35,261 bases of DNA from JAFAGX01 sp035623255 (GTDB taxonomy: Bacteria > Acidobacteriota > Terriglobia > Terriglobales > Acidobacteriaceae): contig DASPTU010000063.1 of assembly GCA_035623255.1 (NCBI GenBank), positions 1 to 35,261 of the forward strand, given 5' to 3'. The translations under genes and the position numbers were made by a program. Each line of letters starts with the position of its first letter. Position 1 is the first letter of the stretch. Below are positions 24,986-32,340 of the stretch, one piece after another. The notes beneath the pieces were generated by a model. It was not told the origin of the DNA and searched no databases. It was given only the letters and a program-made list of their open reading frames with translations.

Positions 24986-25867
24986 ATGCTCAAATCTACC
25001 CTGGAGCAAGGGCGCGAGCTTGCAGATCAAGCCTTGGAACGATTGCTGCCACAAGCCACCCAGCAGCCGGCCTCGATCCATCAGGCAATGCGCCACAGTG
25101 TCTTCGCTGGCGGCAAACGCTTACGGCCCATCCTGTGTATGGAAGCGGGACGTATGGTAGCAGGCTCGCTGCCCGGCGGAATCGAGGAGCTAGGCGCTGC
25201 CCTCGAAATGCTGCACACCTATTCTTTGATCCACGACGATCTGCCGGCGCTCGATAACGACGACCTGCGTCGAGGCCGCCCAACCTCTCATAAGGTATTC
25301 GGGGAAGCCATCGCTATTCTCGCTGGCGACGCCTTGCAAACCCGAGCCTATGAGGTTCTCGCTCGTCTCCGATGTCCGGCAGAGTCTCGCGTCCGCATAA
25401 TCGAAGAGATCGCTCACGCAACTGGAACCATTGACGGAATGATCGGTGGCCAGGTCGTCGATTTGGAAGCCGAACATAAGAAACCCGATCCTGCGATGGT
25501 TCAATATATCCATCGTTCGAAAACTGCTGCCTTGATCACCGCCAGTGTTGTCAGTGGCGGCCATTACGCGGGGGCGGATGACCACGCGGTCTGTAAGCTC
25601 AGATCTTTCGGGCAGTCGATCGGGCTCGCCTTCCAGATCGTGGATGACGTGCTGGATGTAACTCAAACCTCCGAACAGCTCGGCAAAACTGCGGGCAAGG
25701 ATACTGCCGCTGAAAAAGCGACGTATCCGGCTTTGTTCGGTGTGGAAGAATCCCTGAAGCAGGCTGATGAACTTGTAAACCATGCAGTGGCATCACTAGA
25801 CTCGTTCGGCGCCAAAGCCGAAACGCTAAAAGCCCTCGCCCATTTTCTGGTCGAGAGGAAAAAGTGA
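24986..25867 (+). CDS. ispA: Polyprenyl (farnesyl) diphosphate synthase
   Basis: A trans-prenyltransferase that condenses isopentenyl diphosphate with allylic diphosphates, probably making farnesyl diphosphate. The 293-aa product has GGKRLRP (IPP binding), the first Asp-rich motif DDLPALDNDD with D84/D85/D90, GDALQT, and the second Asp-rich motif IVDDVLD (D219/D220/D223). The six-residue first motif DDxxxxD is that of bacterial FPP/GGPP synthases. ATG 24986 (MLKSTLEQG…) is preferred over TTG 24968, which lies within the probable promoter. No Shine-Dalgarno is seen. The usual partner dxs is not next to it; the fluoride riboswitch follows 65 nt downstream. Confidence 0.93.
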   Translation: MLKSTLEQGRELADQALERLLPQATQQPASIHQAMRHSVFAGGKRLRPILCMEAGRMVAGSLPGGIEELGAALEMLHTYSLIHDDLPALDNDDLRRGRPTSHKVFGEAIAILAGDALQTRAYEVLARLRCPAESRVRIIEEIAHATGTIDGMIGGQVVDLEAEHKKPDPAMVQYIHRSKTAALITASVVSGGHYAGADDHAVCKLRSFGQSIGLAFQIVDDVLDVTQTSEQLGKTAGKDTAAEKATYPALFGVEESLKQADELVNHAVASLDSFGAKAETLKALAHFLVERKK

Positions 25868-25922
25868 CCTCCGTGCCACCACTCACTCGCTTTCCTCTGT
25901 GCGCTCTGTGTCCACTGTGGTA
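25868..25922. repeat. Degenerate CTCTGTG-type intergenic repeat
   Basis: CCTCCGTGCC (25868-25877) and, after a 16-nt interruption, three near-tandem units CCTCTGTGCG, CTCTGTGTC and CACTGTGGT (to 25922), with a 9-10-nt period. I recall the same kind of string between genes in many unrelated bacterial genomes. Here it fills the gap between ispA and the riboswitch. Confidence 0.45.
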
Positions 25923-25930
25923 AAAATAAG

Positions 25931-25997
25931 AAGGCGATGGAGTTCGCCATAACCGCTGGTACGACCGGCTGATAACTCCTATAACTTTGTAGGAGGA
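25931..25997 (+). promoter_or_regulatory. Fluoride riboswitch (crcB motif) with sequestered ribosome binding site
   Basis: The aptamer matches the crcB RNA consensus almost throughout. P1 is GGCGA (25933-25937) / TCGCC (25944-25948). P3 is GCTGGT (25955-25960) / ACCGGC (25964-25969), with the conserved ATAACC between them. GCTGATAACTCCT follows. The P1 loop GGAGT (25939-25943) pairs with ACTCC (25975-25979) to form the pseudoknot. CTCCTA (25976-25981) can instead pair with TAGGAG (25990-25995), which contains the fluC Shine-Dalgarno. The two pairings exclude each other, so fluoride binding should free the ribosome site and switch translation on. A weak -10 (TAAAAA, 25921-25926) may start the transcript. 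Confidence 0.93.
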
Positions 25998-26006
25998 ACT
26001 CCATCC

Positions 26007-26381
26007 TTGCTCGACCTGCTCATCATTTCTCTGGGCGCTATCGTCGGCGCCAATGCCCGTTATCTTCTTAGCCGATCAGCCGCGACGGTCCTCGGCCCGA
26101 TATTTCCTTACGGGACGCTTTTAATCAACATAATCGGCAGCTTGATCGTCGGATTTTTTATGGCGTGGACGACCGAACGCATCCTCCTCGACCCACGCTG
26201 GCGGCTTCTGATCGTTGTCGGCTTCTGCGGTTCATTCACCACCTTTTCCAGCTACGCGTATGAAAGCATTGCTTACTTCGAGCAAGGCCAATGGCTGCTC
26301 ATGTGGACCAATATCCTGAGCAACAACGTGCTTTGCCTGCTTGGTGTGCTGGCTGGCATGGCTTTGGCGAGAGTGCTTTAG
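26007..26381 (+). CDS. crcB: Fluoride channel FluC/CrcB
   Basis: A small dual-topology membrane protein that forms a dimeric channel expelling fluoride. The 124-aa product has four hydrophobic segments and the family marks GAIVGANARYLLS, the Asn of INIIGSLIVGFF, and GFCGSFTTFSSYAYE, which holds the Phe/Thr residues lining the pore. The start is TTG 26007, with AGGAGG 10 nt upstream; no ATG fits the family N-terminus. It is controlled by the fluoride riboswitch just upstream. The dynamin-like gene begins 62 nt downstream on the same strand, and DUF190, the usual neighbour of crcB, appears only after three intervening genes. Confidence 0.95.
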   Translation: MLDLLIISLGAIVGANARYLLSRSAATVLGPIFPYGTLLINIIGSLIVGFFMAWTTERILLDPRWRLLIVVGFCGSFTTFSSYAYESIAYFEQGQWLLMWTNILSNNVLCLLGVLAGMALARVL

Positions 26382-26443
26382 ATGCTGATCCCACAGCTTT
26401 CTCCGCTAAGTCAAACTTGCTCGATGCACATTGGTGAGCCGTG

Positions 26444-28174
26444 ATGCGTGAAGAAGGCCTGGTGCACGATATAGACGGGCTACGCCGAATTGCCAGCCTG
26501 GCCGAGCGGCTCGGTTGCGGGCAAATTGCGACCGATGCGCGATCTGCGGGGGAACGAATTGCTGACGGTCGCTTTTACGTCGCTTGCGTCGGGCAGTTCA
26601 AGCGCGGTAAGTCAACCCTGTTGAATGCACTGATGGGCAAGGCCATTCTGCCGAGTGGAACAATTCCGGTTACAGTCGTCCCAACCATACTGCGATTCGG
26701 TGAACGTATCGCGGCGCGCGTCCGCCTGGAACAGGGCGAGTGGGCGGAGATTGCGGTGGAAGAAATCGAGCAGTATGTTTCGGAGCTCGAGAACCCGCAA
26801 AACAGAAAGGGGGTTGCCGCTCTTGAGGTGTTTGTTCCCAATTCACTGTTGTCGACGGGCCTGTGTTTCGTTGATACGCCTGGCTTGGGTTCTGTGTTTG
26901 AAGGAAACACCGCGGCCACGCACGCGTTCTTGCCTCATATCGACGCTGCTATCGCCGTCATAGGCGCCGACCCTCCGCTTTCTGGAGATGAACTAAAGCT
27001 GTTCAGCGCGGCATCGAAACAAATACGAGACATACTGTTTGTGCTGAACAAAGCCGACCGTGTCGGCGAAGACGAGCGGGCTGCCGCAGTTTCATTCGCC
27101 CAGCACGTCCTCCAAACTCGTTTACAACGTCCAGTTCCGCAAATTTTCGAGATTAGCGCTCTTGAGCAGGTCCAGAAGGGCGGGTTTCAGAGGGACTGGA
27201 AGCGGCTGCTGGATTCGCTCGTTGCACTCGTAGAGCACTCGGGCCGGCGCCTGATTCAGGATGCGAGTGCTCGCTCGCTGCGCGTCTTGTCGGCCCGACT
27301 GCTGGCGGTTATCCGAGAGGAACGTAATGCCCTCACCCGGCCCTTCCAGGATACCGAGAGACGAATCCGCGAAATGCGTGAAACGGTTTTTAAGGCCGAG
27401 CAATCCTTGCATGACCTGAGCTTCCTGTTTTCCGCCGAGCAGCAGAGGATCTCCAGGGCGTTTGCCGATCGCCGCAATGCCTTCCTCGACTCCACCCGTT
27501 CGCCAGCGCACCGCGATCTCGACACGGCTCTCAAGAGCCTGCCACGCGCAGCAGGCCCTCCTTATCGCCGATGTGCAATGCACGCGGCACAACAACTCGC
27601 TCGACAGTTGGTGTCACCTTGGTTGGAAAACGAGAGGAGGAATGCGGACGAGGCCTACTGGGGTATGACGAAAAGGTTCACACAATTGACCAACGATTTT
27701 CTGTTCCGGGTTCGCAGCTTCGGAACACCCGACCTCCCGTATCTTCCAAAAGAGATGAACGTTGAAGGCGTTTGTCGAGGCCACTATTCGTTTCAGTTTT
27801 ACGAATTTATGCACATTGTGGTTCCTGCGTCTCCGCTTCGATACCTCGCGGACCTGCTCCTGCATTCAATCGGTGCTTCCCGGATCGATGCCGATGTCCA
27901 TGAATTTCTGGATCGGCTCCTCGATACCAACAGCGAGCGCGTGCGCAATGGTCTTGAGGCGCGGATAACCGACAGTCGCCGCCGTCTCGAATCCGAGATA
28001 AGAGCCACTCTCCGCGAATTAATTGCGGTGACCGAGAGGGCGCTGATGTGGGCTCGTGATAAACACGCCGCCGGAGCTGCAGCAGTGCAATCATCCCTGA
28101 CAGAATTATCGGAGGCTCAGGCATTGCTGGTTAGCTTGATGGAGAGCCACTCGCCCCCTTTGGTGCACCAATGA
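26444..28174 (+). CDS. Dynamin-like GTPase
   Basis: A large GTPase of the bacterial dynamin-like group, 576 aa. Numbering from GTG 26441: G1 GQFKRGKST at 51-59, G2 region around TIPVTVVPT, G3 DTPG at 145-148 and G4 NKAD at 203-206. The C-terminal ~330 residues are mainly helical and charged (EERNALTRPFQDTERRIREM…), as in dynamin stalks. A patch of hydrophobic sequence (FYEFMHIVVPASPLRYLADLLLHSIG) at about 460-485 could be the membrane-binding paddle. ATG 26444 or the preceding GTG are both possible; neither has a clear Shine-Dalgarno. The stop overlaps the ATG of the ATPase gene (ATGA), so the two are translationally coupled. Membrane remodelling or repair is inferred from the family. Confidence 0.88.
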   Translation: MREEGLVHDIDGLRRIASLAERLGCGQIATDARSAGERIADGRFYVACVGQFKRGKSTLLNALMGKAILPSGTIPVTVVPTILRFGERIAARVRLEQGEWAEIAVEEIEQYVSELENPQNRKGVAALEVFVPNSLLSTGLCFVDTPGLGSVFEGNTAATHAFLPHIDAAIAVIGADPPLSGDELKLFSAASKQIRDILFVLNKADRVGEDERAAAVSFAQHVLQTRLQRPVPQIFEISALEQVQKGGFQRDWKRLLDSLVALVEHSGRRLIQDASARSLRVLSARLLAVIREERNALTRPFQDTERRIREMRETVFKAEQSLHDLSFLFSAEQQRISRAFADRRNAFLDSTRSPAHRDLDTALKSLPRAAGPPYRRCAMHAAQQLARQLVSPWLENERRNADEAYWGMTKRFTQLTNDFLFRVRSFGTPDLPYLPKEMNVEGVCRGHYSFQFYEFMHIVVPASPLRYLADLLLHSIGASRIDADVHEFLDRLLDTNSERVRNGLEARITDSRRRLESEIRATLRELIAVTERALMWARDKHAAGAAAVQSSLTELSEAQALLVSLMESHSPPLVHQ

Positions 28175-28914
28175 GACCCTGCACCATTTACGGAAGGGAT
28201 CTCGAGCTGGCGCAATTGCGAGCCCTGCTCGCGTGTCGTAATTCGTTCCTTTTATTTGGCGCTGCGGGGGTGGGTAAAACGCTGCTGGTGAGCCGGCTGT
28301 TGGCCGAAGTTGACGATGCTCTTTACTGCGAAGAAGCTACGGGCGGACTGTTTGTCTTTCGAGAAATTCTGGCTCAGCTCCTCTTCAAAGAGAACGCGTA
28401 TGCCATTCGAGCATGTAGGGCTCGCGGCTCCAATGTTCTTGCCCGCAAATCTGCGGTTGCCGTTCGCGGCATCGTTGCCCGCGCACTTCGCGAGAGCAAC
28501 TACTGGCTTGTGCTGGACCACGTGAAATCTCCCTCGCAAGCGTTCGCCGCCGCAATCCATGAGATCTGCTCAACCAACACTTCCCTGCTGGTTGTGGCCC
28601 GTTCTGCTCACATGGAGGATGTCGGATTTCTGTTACCTATGTTCTGCGAGCGTTCAGCGAGATACGAACTTCGCAACTTCGATTCGAGCACGGCAAGGCA
28701 ATTTGCAGAAGGCGTAGCTCGCGAACTGCAACTGCAAGCGGCCAACCAGGAAGATGTCATTGAGAAGGTTCTGCGTTACAGCAAGGGAAATCCCGGCGCT
28801 ATTCGCGCCATGCTCGAAATGGCGCTGAATCCCCGGTACGTGGCGCAGCAGCATATCAAGTTCTCGCCGCTCTACATCGATTTCCGGCTAAAGTGGGGTG
28901 GCGGCCATGGATGA
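28171..28914 (+). CDS. P-loop ATPase of AAA/STAND type
   Basis: A 247-aa predicted ATPase: IYGRDLELAQLRALL start, Walker A GAAGVGKT at 30-37, Walker B-like YWLVLDHV at about 110-117, and a later LRYSKGNPGAIRAMLEMAL. The last segment resembles the lid motif ‘GNP’ of ORC/STAND ATPases. The Walker B acidic pair is Asp-His rather than Asp-Glu/Asp, so hydrolysis may be weak or depend on another residue. No sensor or effector domain is attached. It overlaps the dynamin stop by 4 nt and the next gene by 8 nt. The three genes form a tight unit. Function unknown; it may load or regulate the GTPase. Confidence 0.75.
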   Translation: MRPCTIYGRDLELAQLRALLACRNSFLLFGAAGVGKTLLVSRLLAEVDDALYCEEATGGLFVFREILAQLLFKENAYAIRACRARGSNVLARKSAVAVRGIVARALRESNYWLVLDHVKSPSQAFAAAIHEICSTNTSLLVVARSAHMEDVGFLLPMFCERSARYELRNFDSSTARQFAEGVARELQLQAANQEDVIEKVLRYSKGNPGAIRAMLEMALNPRYVAQQHIKFSPLYIDFRLKWGGGHG

Positions 28915-29326
28915 GCGCCTCACAGACGGCCAGAGGCGAGCCATCAGTAGCGGTCTGCTGATCGTTGACGCAGCGGCAGTACGTATGCTCGACCTTTTGG
29001 AGAACCGAAGCCTGCCCGCAAGTATGAGTGTAATTGAAGGTACAGTGTCGCTTCCGGAACGAGAACAGATTCACAGCCGTCTCGAACAACTTCAGGTCCT
29101 CATCAGGGAATTCGTCCAGAAATATGACCTCCAACCGGCAAGGAGAAACATTCGTCGCATCTTGGCTGCCGATGCTTCCCAGATATGGGTCACTCTGGAG
29201 GATTGTAGGCCCGTTCGCATTCGAGGATATGGCGCCATGCCGCCCGCCCAAGCGGAATCCTTAGAGGCCGATTTGAGCCAAATGTTGCTGATTGCGAGTT
29301 GGCTTCGCGGGCTGCTAAGCACCTGA
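28907..29326 (+). CDS. Small helical protein of the dynamin cassette
   Basis: No family recognised. The 139-aa product is predicted to be nearly all helical: LTDGQRRAISSGLLIVDAAAV, REQIHSRLEQLQVLIREFVQ and AESLEADLSQMLLIASWLRG. A middle segment (SQIWVTLEDCRPVRIRGYGA) is more beta-like. It has no clear signal peptide or full membrane helix. ATG 28907 lies inside the end of the ATPase gene (8-nt overlap) behind a G-rich stretch; GTG 28898 is an alternative. Its overlap with the ATPase implies a shared role with the GTPase and ATPase. A stem GAAGC/GCTTC follows at 29327-29342, without a T-run. Confidence 0.7.
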   Translation: MDERLTDGQRRAISSGLLIVDAAAVRMLDLLENRSLPASMSVIEGTVSLPEREQIHSRLEQLQVLIREFVQKYDLQPARRNIRRILAADASQIWVTLEDCRPVRIRGYGAMPPAQAESLEADLSQMLLIASWLRGLLST

Positions 29327-29425
29327 GAAGCGAAACTGCTTCGTGGGAGTGAAACCATGCATGCGGAACATGTCTCGACTGACCTGCCGTTTTAGAAGAC
29401 ACGGCTGTGGGGAGGGTGCTGTAAA

Positions 29426-29755
29426 ATGCCAAACGCGATGGCTGTTCAAGTCACGATCTATCTCAACGAGGCCGACCAGTGGCGTCACCGCCCACTGCAC
29501 ATGGAAATCCTGAACTATCTACGCAAGGAGAACGTCTACGCGGCTACGGCACTACATGCGGTTGCCGGATTCCTGGGTCGCCACCGAGTCGAGACTGCTC
29601 ATCTGGTGGATGCCGGCGGCAAACTACCGGTCATCGTTATTTTCGTCGACACGGACGAACACGTGAACCGTGTACTGCCCGCCTTGAAAGAGATGGCCGC
29701 GCACCGCTTGATCGTGCGAGAGAATGTCGTCCTGGAGCAGGGAAATCTGGATTAA
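29426..29755 (+). CDS. DUF190-family PII-like protein
   Basis: A 109-aa protein with the DUF190 pattern: VQVTIYLNEADQWRHRPLHM, EILNYLRKENVYAATALHAVAGFL and KLPVIVIFVDTDEHVNRVLPAL. The fold is PII-like (alpha/beta, trimeric). DUF190 genes commonly stand beside crcB, and a link to fluoride tolerance is known only from that association. Here 3 kb and three genes lie between the two. ATG 29426 has GGAGGG 9 nt upstream. ATG 29438, with TAAAAT ending 10 nt before it, is an alternative start that would make the mRNA nearly leaderless. It converges on the next gene. Confidence 0.85.
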   Translation: MPNAMAVQVTIYLNEADQWRHRPLHMEILNYLRKENVYAATALHAVAGFLGRHRVETAHLVDAGGKLPVIVIFVDTDEHVNRVLPALKEMAAHRLIVRENVVLEQGNLD

Positions 29756-29777
29756 GTTGGTGGGCCAAAAGGGACAG

Positions 29778-30722
29778 CTACTTCTGTGGCAGGACTTCTC
29801 CCATTCCCACAATCTTCGTATCCGTGCGAAATTTCTTGTAGTCGCGGAATGTCTGCTCATCTTCGACGTTGAATCCCTTGACCAAAGCTAGTCGCCCATC
29901 AGCCTTCACGTTTACGTGCAACGGCAGCCAGACTTCGTCGTTCACTCTGGTTTGCTCAAGGATCACGCGCGACCCCTTGTGGAGACGCGCCAGAAACAAT
30001 CCCCACGAGACCGTGTCGAGGCACTCTACATCCATTTTCGCCAGTTGGAGGTCTGCCTGGTCGATCCAAACATGGCCGTGAAACTTCGGCAGATAATTCG
30101 CGTATTTCATGTGCGGAACAAAACCCGGACGCGGCTCAGCTGCGACCTCCCAAGCTGCGCGTCCTCCCAACGCTTCGGTGCCCACCAGGCTGAAGTTGTA
30201 AGCGTCAGCGATCTCGCGCACAAATTGCCGTCCTTCTTCGCGCTCTTTTTCCTCCTTCTCCAGCCGCTTTTTACGCTGCTCGGCAGTTTCGTTCTTCCGC
30301 TTATCAATGATCTTCTGGATCTTTTCATCTTCTTTGGCCAGTTCCTTGGCAGACAGTGGCTTGTCATTCTTTTCGATCAGCCGCTGTACCTGGTCGCCGT
30401 AAATCTCAAGAATCTCGTAGGTCTTCGTTTCACTCGACTTCGTCCGCCCTTTGCCATCGAGACGACTCTCGACCTCGCGCTCAATGTAGGTGTAGTCGCG
30501 CTGTTTCTTGTCGTTTTGATCGTCGTTATCCGCGACTTTCTGAATCAGTTCCTTAATTTGGTCCTGGGTTAGCGGGTTCGGAGCGGAGCGTGAGGCTCCG
30601 TCTGTTGCGGTTGATGTCACTGCAGTAGCCGACGTGGGGTCGGCGGGAGCACGCGAAGTCGCGTCCTGCCCTAACGCCACCAGGGCTACCACCAGCATAA
30701 CGACAAAAAACCAGCCTCTCAT
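29778..30722 (-). CDS. Secreted protein of unknown function, LolA/LppX-like C-terminal part
   Basis: A 314-aa protein. It has a signal peptide (MRGWFFVVMLVVALVALGQ), then a Thr/Ala/Ser/Pro-rich linker to about residue 50. A highly charged helical stretch follows, rich in Glu and Lys, at about 95-170 (KELAKEDEKIQKIIDKRKNE…). The C-terminal beta-rich half has GHVWIDQADLQLAKMDVEC and WLPLHVNVKADGRLALVKG. The ‘WIDxxxxQLAKMDVE’ pattern recalls outer-membrane lipoprotein-sorting folds, but this is a weak resemblance. ATG 30722 is used. It is divergent from bshB1 (141 nt between starts) and convergent with DUF190. Periplasmic location is likely. Confidence 0.75.
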   Translation of the reverse strand: MRGWFFVVMLVVALVALGQDATSRAPADPTSATAVTSTATDGASRSAPNPLTQDQIKELIQKVADNDDQNDKKQRDYTYIEREVESRLDGKGRTKSSETKTYEILEIYGDQVQRLIEKNDKPLSAKELAKEDEKIQKIIDKRKNETAEQRKKRLEKEEKEREEGRQFVREIADAYNFSLVGTEALGGRAAWEVAAEPRPGFVPHMKYANYLPKFHGHVWIDQADLQLAKMDVECLDTVSWGLFLARLHKGSRVILEQTRVNDEVWLPLHVNVKADGRLALVKGFNVEDEQTFRDYKKFRTDTKIVGMGEVLPQK

Positions 30723-30836
30723 GATTGCCTCTACGCTCTTGCGGTTGTCCTGGTTCTGCTACTTGGATGTGCCGTTGAGTAAGAACCCCGTTCACGGCAT
30801 CTCCACTCGCGTTCAGACAATTTGCCTTGCCTTCCA

Positions 30837-30867
30837 GCATATCTGTATTCTTCTTCGACAGATATGC
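30837..30867. repeat. Perfect 9-bp inverted repeat over the bshB1 start codon
   Basis: GCATATCTG (30837-30845) and CAGATATGC (30859-30867) are exact complements with a 13-nt spacer; the right arm contains the start codon. The spacer begins with a -10-like TATTCT (30846-30851). This looks like an operator straddling the -10 region, or an RNA hairpin that hides the start codon. Confidence 0.55.
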
Positions 30868-31607
30868 CTATTGCACCTCTCGATATCCTGGCCATTGCCG
30901 CTCACCGCGACGACGTCGAGCAGACTTGCGGTGGTACGCTGTTGAAAATGGCCCAGCGGGGGCACCGCACCGGCATTCTCGACCTCACTCAGGGTGAGAT
31001 GGGAACGCGCGGTACCGCCGAGGATCGCCGCCAGGAGGCCGAACAGGCAGCCACGATCCTGCAGCTTTCCTGGCGGCTTGCCCTTGATATTCCCGACGGC
31101 CGGGTCGAAAACACCTGGGAGAACCGCCTGAAGATTGCCCGCGTGATTCGTCAACAGCGGCCGCGCGTGGTCATTCTGCCTTACTGGCAGGGGCGCCATC
31201 CCGACCACTACACCACTTCCGTGCTGGGATACGAGGCGTGCTTTCTCGCGGGACTGGCCAAGGCTACGATGGCCAACACCGGACTGTCTGACGATCCCTT
31301 GTCTCCTCACCGCCCATTCAAAATCATCTATGCCACGCTCTATTACGACGTACGCCCGACGTTTGTAGTTGATATCACCGACCAGTTCGAAACCCGCTTC
31401 CAGTCGCTCATGGCCTACAAGACCCAATTTACCGATCAGGAAGCCGGCAAGGATCTATTCCCGGCCGAAGCTGAGATCCGCTCTCGCGTGGAAGCCATGG
31501 CGCGATTTTATGGGATGCTCGGGGGTGTTACCTATGCCGAGCCCTTTGCCCAGAAAGAAGTGGGATTGGTCGACGACCTGACGATGATTCCGGTGAAGTC
31601 GATCTAG
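30864..31607 (+). CDS. bshB1: N-acetyl-alpha-D-glucosaminyl L-malate deacetylase (bacillithiol synthesis)
   Basis: A zinc deacetylase of the PIG-L/LmbE family, the second step of bacillithiol synthesis (GlcNAc-malate to GlcN-malate). The 247-aa product has the metal motif AAHRDDVE (H14, D16, D17) where most relatives have HPDD, then LTQGEMGTRGT, which is typical of BshB1. The second metal motif is GRHPDHYTTS (H111, D113, H114). The replacement of the conserved Pro by Arg is notable but leaves the metal ligands. ATG 30864 is preferred over TTG 30822, which lies upstream of the dyad; no Shine-Dalgarno is seen. bshA and bshC are not in the window. Confidence 0.88.
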   Translation: MPIAPLDILAIAAHRDDVEQTCGGTLLKMAQRGHRTGILDLTQGEMGTRGTAEDRRQEAEQAATILQLSWRLALDIPDGRVENTWENRLKIARVIRQQRPRVVILPYWQGRHPDHYTTSVLGYEACFLAGLAKATMANTGLSDDPLSPHRPFKIIYATLYYDVRPTFVVDITDQFETRFQSLMAYKTQFTDQEAGKDLFPAEAEIRSRVEAMARFYGMLGGVTYAEPFAQKEVGLVDDLTMIPVKSI

Positions 31608-31648
31608 TGCCTGAGAGCCATCCCGCGTAAGAGCATGCAAGCCATAGG

Positions 31649-32314
31649 TCACTTCTTCACTGCCACTGCCACTCCATCCCGCACCGGCAAAATTGTCGTA
31701 AAAAAGTCTGGTGAGTTGTAAAGCAAGCGGTTGAACTCCAGAATCGCTTTGGTAGAAGCATCGCCGGGATTTTTCTGCGCAACCTTGCCGCTCCACAAAA
31801 CATTGTCGGTCACAAATAGTCCACCTTTGTGCAGCCGCGCATTCACGATGCGAAAGACGCGAGGATAATCTTCTTTATCCACATCGTTAAAAATAATGTC
31901 GAATTCCTGTTTCTGCTCGGAAAGAAGCTCCAGGGCATCGCCCACAGAAACCGTGATTCGTTCGGCCACGCCAGCCCTCTCGAAGTACTTCCGCGCCTTG
32001 TCCGCATTCTTGCGATCGCCATCGGTGTAGAACACCTTGCCAGCCTTTCCGACAGCACGCGCCCACCAAATGGTCGAATAGCCAATCGCAGAGCCCATCT
32101 CAAAAACTGTCTTCGCTCCACTGATCAAGGCCAATTGATACAGGATTCGGCCCACCACCGGCCCAACAATCGGGACGTCCTTTTTGGCCGCCTCCTCTTC
32201 CATCTCCGTCAGTACTTCATCCCGCGGAGGAATTATCGAGTAGAGATAATCTTCGACTGGTCCCATGGTAATTCCACCCATGCGCCAGTCAGGTTTAATT
32301 TGCCTTGGAGTCAT
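31649..32314 (-). CDS. SAM-dependent O-methyltransferase (family 3)
   Basis: A 221-aa class I methyltransferase of the catechol/caffeoyl-CoA O-methyltransferase family. The SAM-binding motif VFEMGSAIGYST lies at 70-81, the metal/catalytic Asp pair is in FNDVDKEDYP (D144, D146), and TDNVLWSGKV at 169-178 is the usual fifth motif. These bacterial enzymes often act on catechol-like or other small substrates with Mg2+. The substrate here is unknown. ATG 32314 is used; ATGs eleven and sixteen codons later are possible. It follows the UPF0173 gene by 26 nt and is probably in the same operon. Confidence 0.9.
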   Translation of the reverse strand: MTPRQIKPDWRMGGITMGPVEDYLYSIIPPRDEVLTEMEEEAAKKDVPIVGPVVGRILYQLALISGAKTVFEMGSAIGYSTIWWARAVGKAGKVFYTDGDRKNADKARKYFERAGVAERITVSVGDALELLSEQKQEFDIIFNDVDKEDYPRVFRIVNARLHKGGLFVTDNVLWSGKVAQKNPGDASTKAILEFNRLLYNSPDFFTTILPVRDGVAVAVKK

Positions 32315-32340
32315 TTGCAGTTTCTCTTCATCTTCAGTGA

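Noticed and set aside
29916..30572. Plus-strand frame with hydrophobic Leu/Phe-rich stretches
   Set aside because: It is antisense to the Lys/Glu-rich secreted protein; the Phe/Leu richness simply mirrors Lys/Glu codons (AAG/GAG to CTT/CTC).
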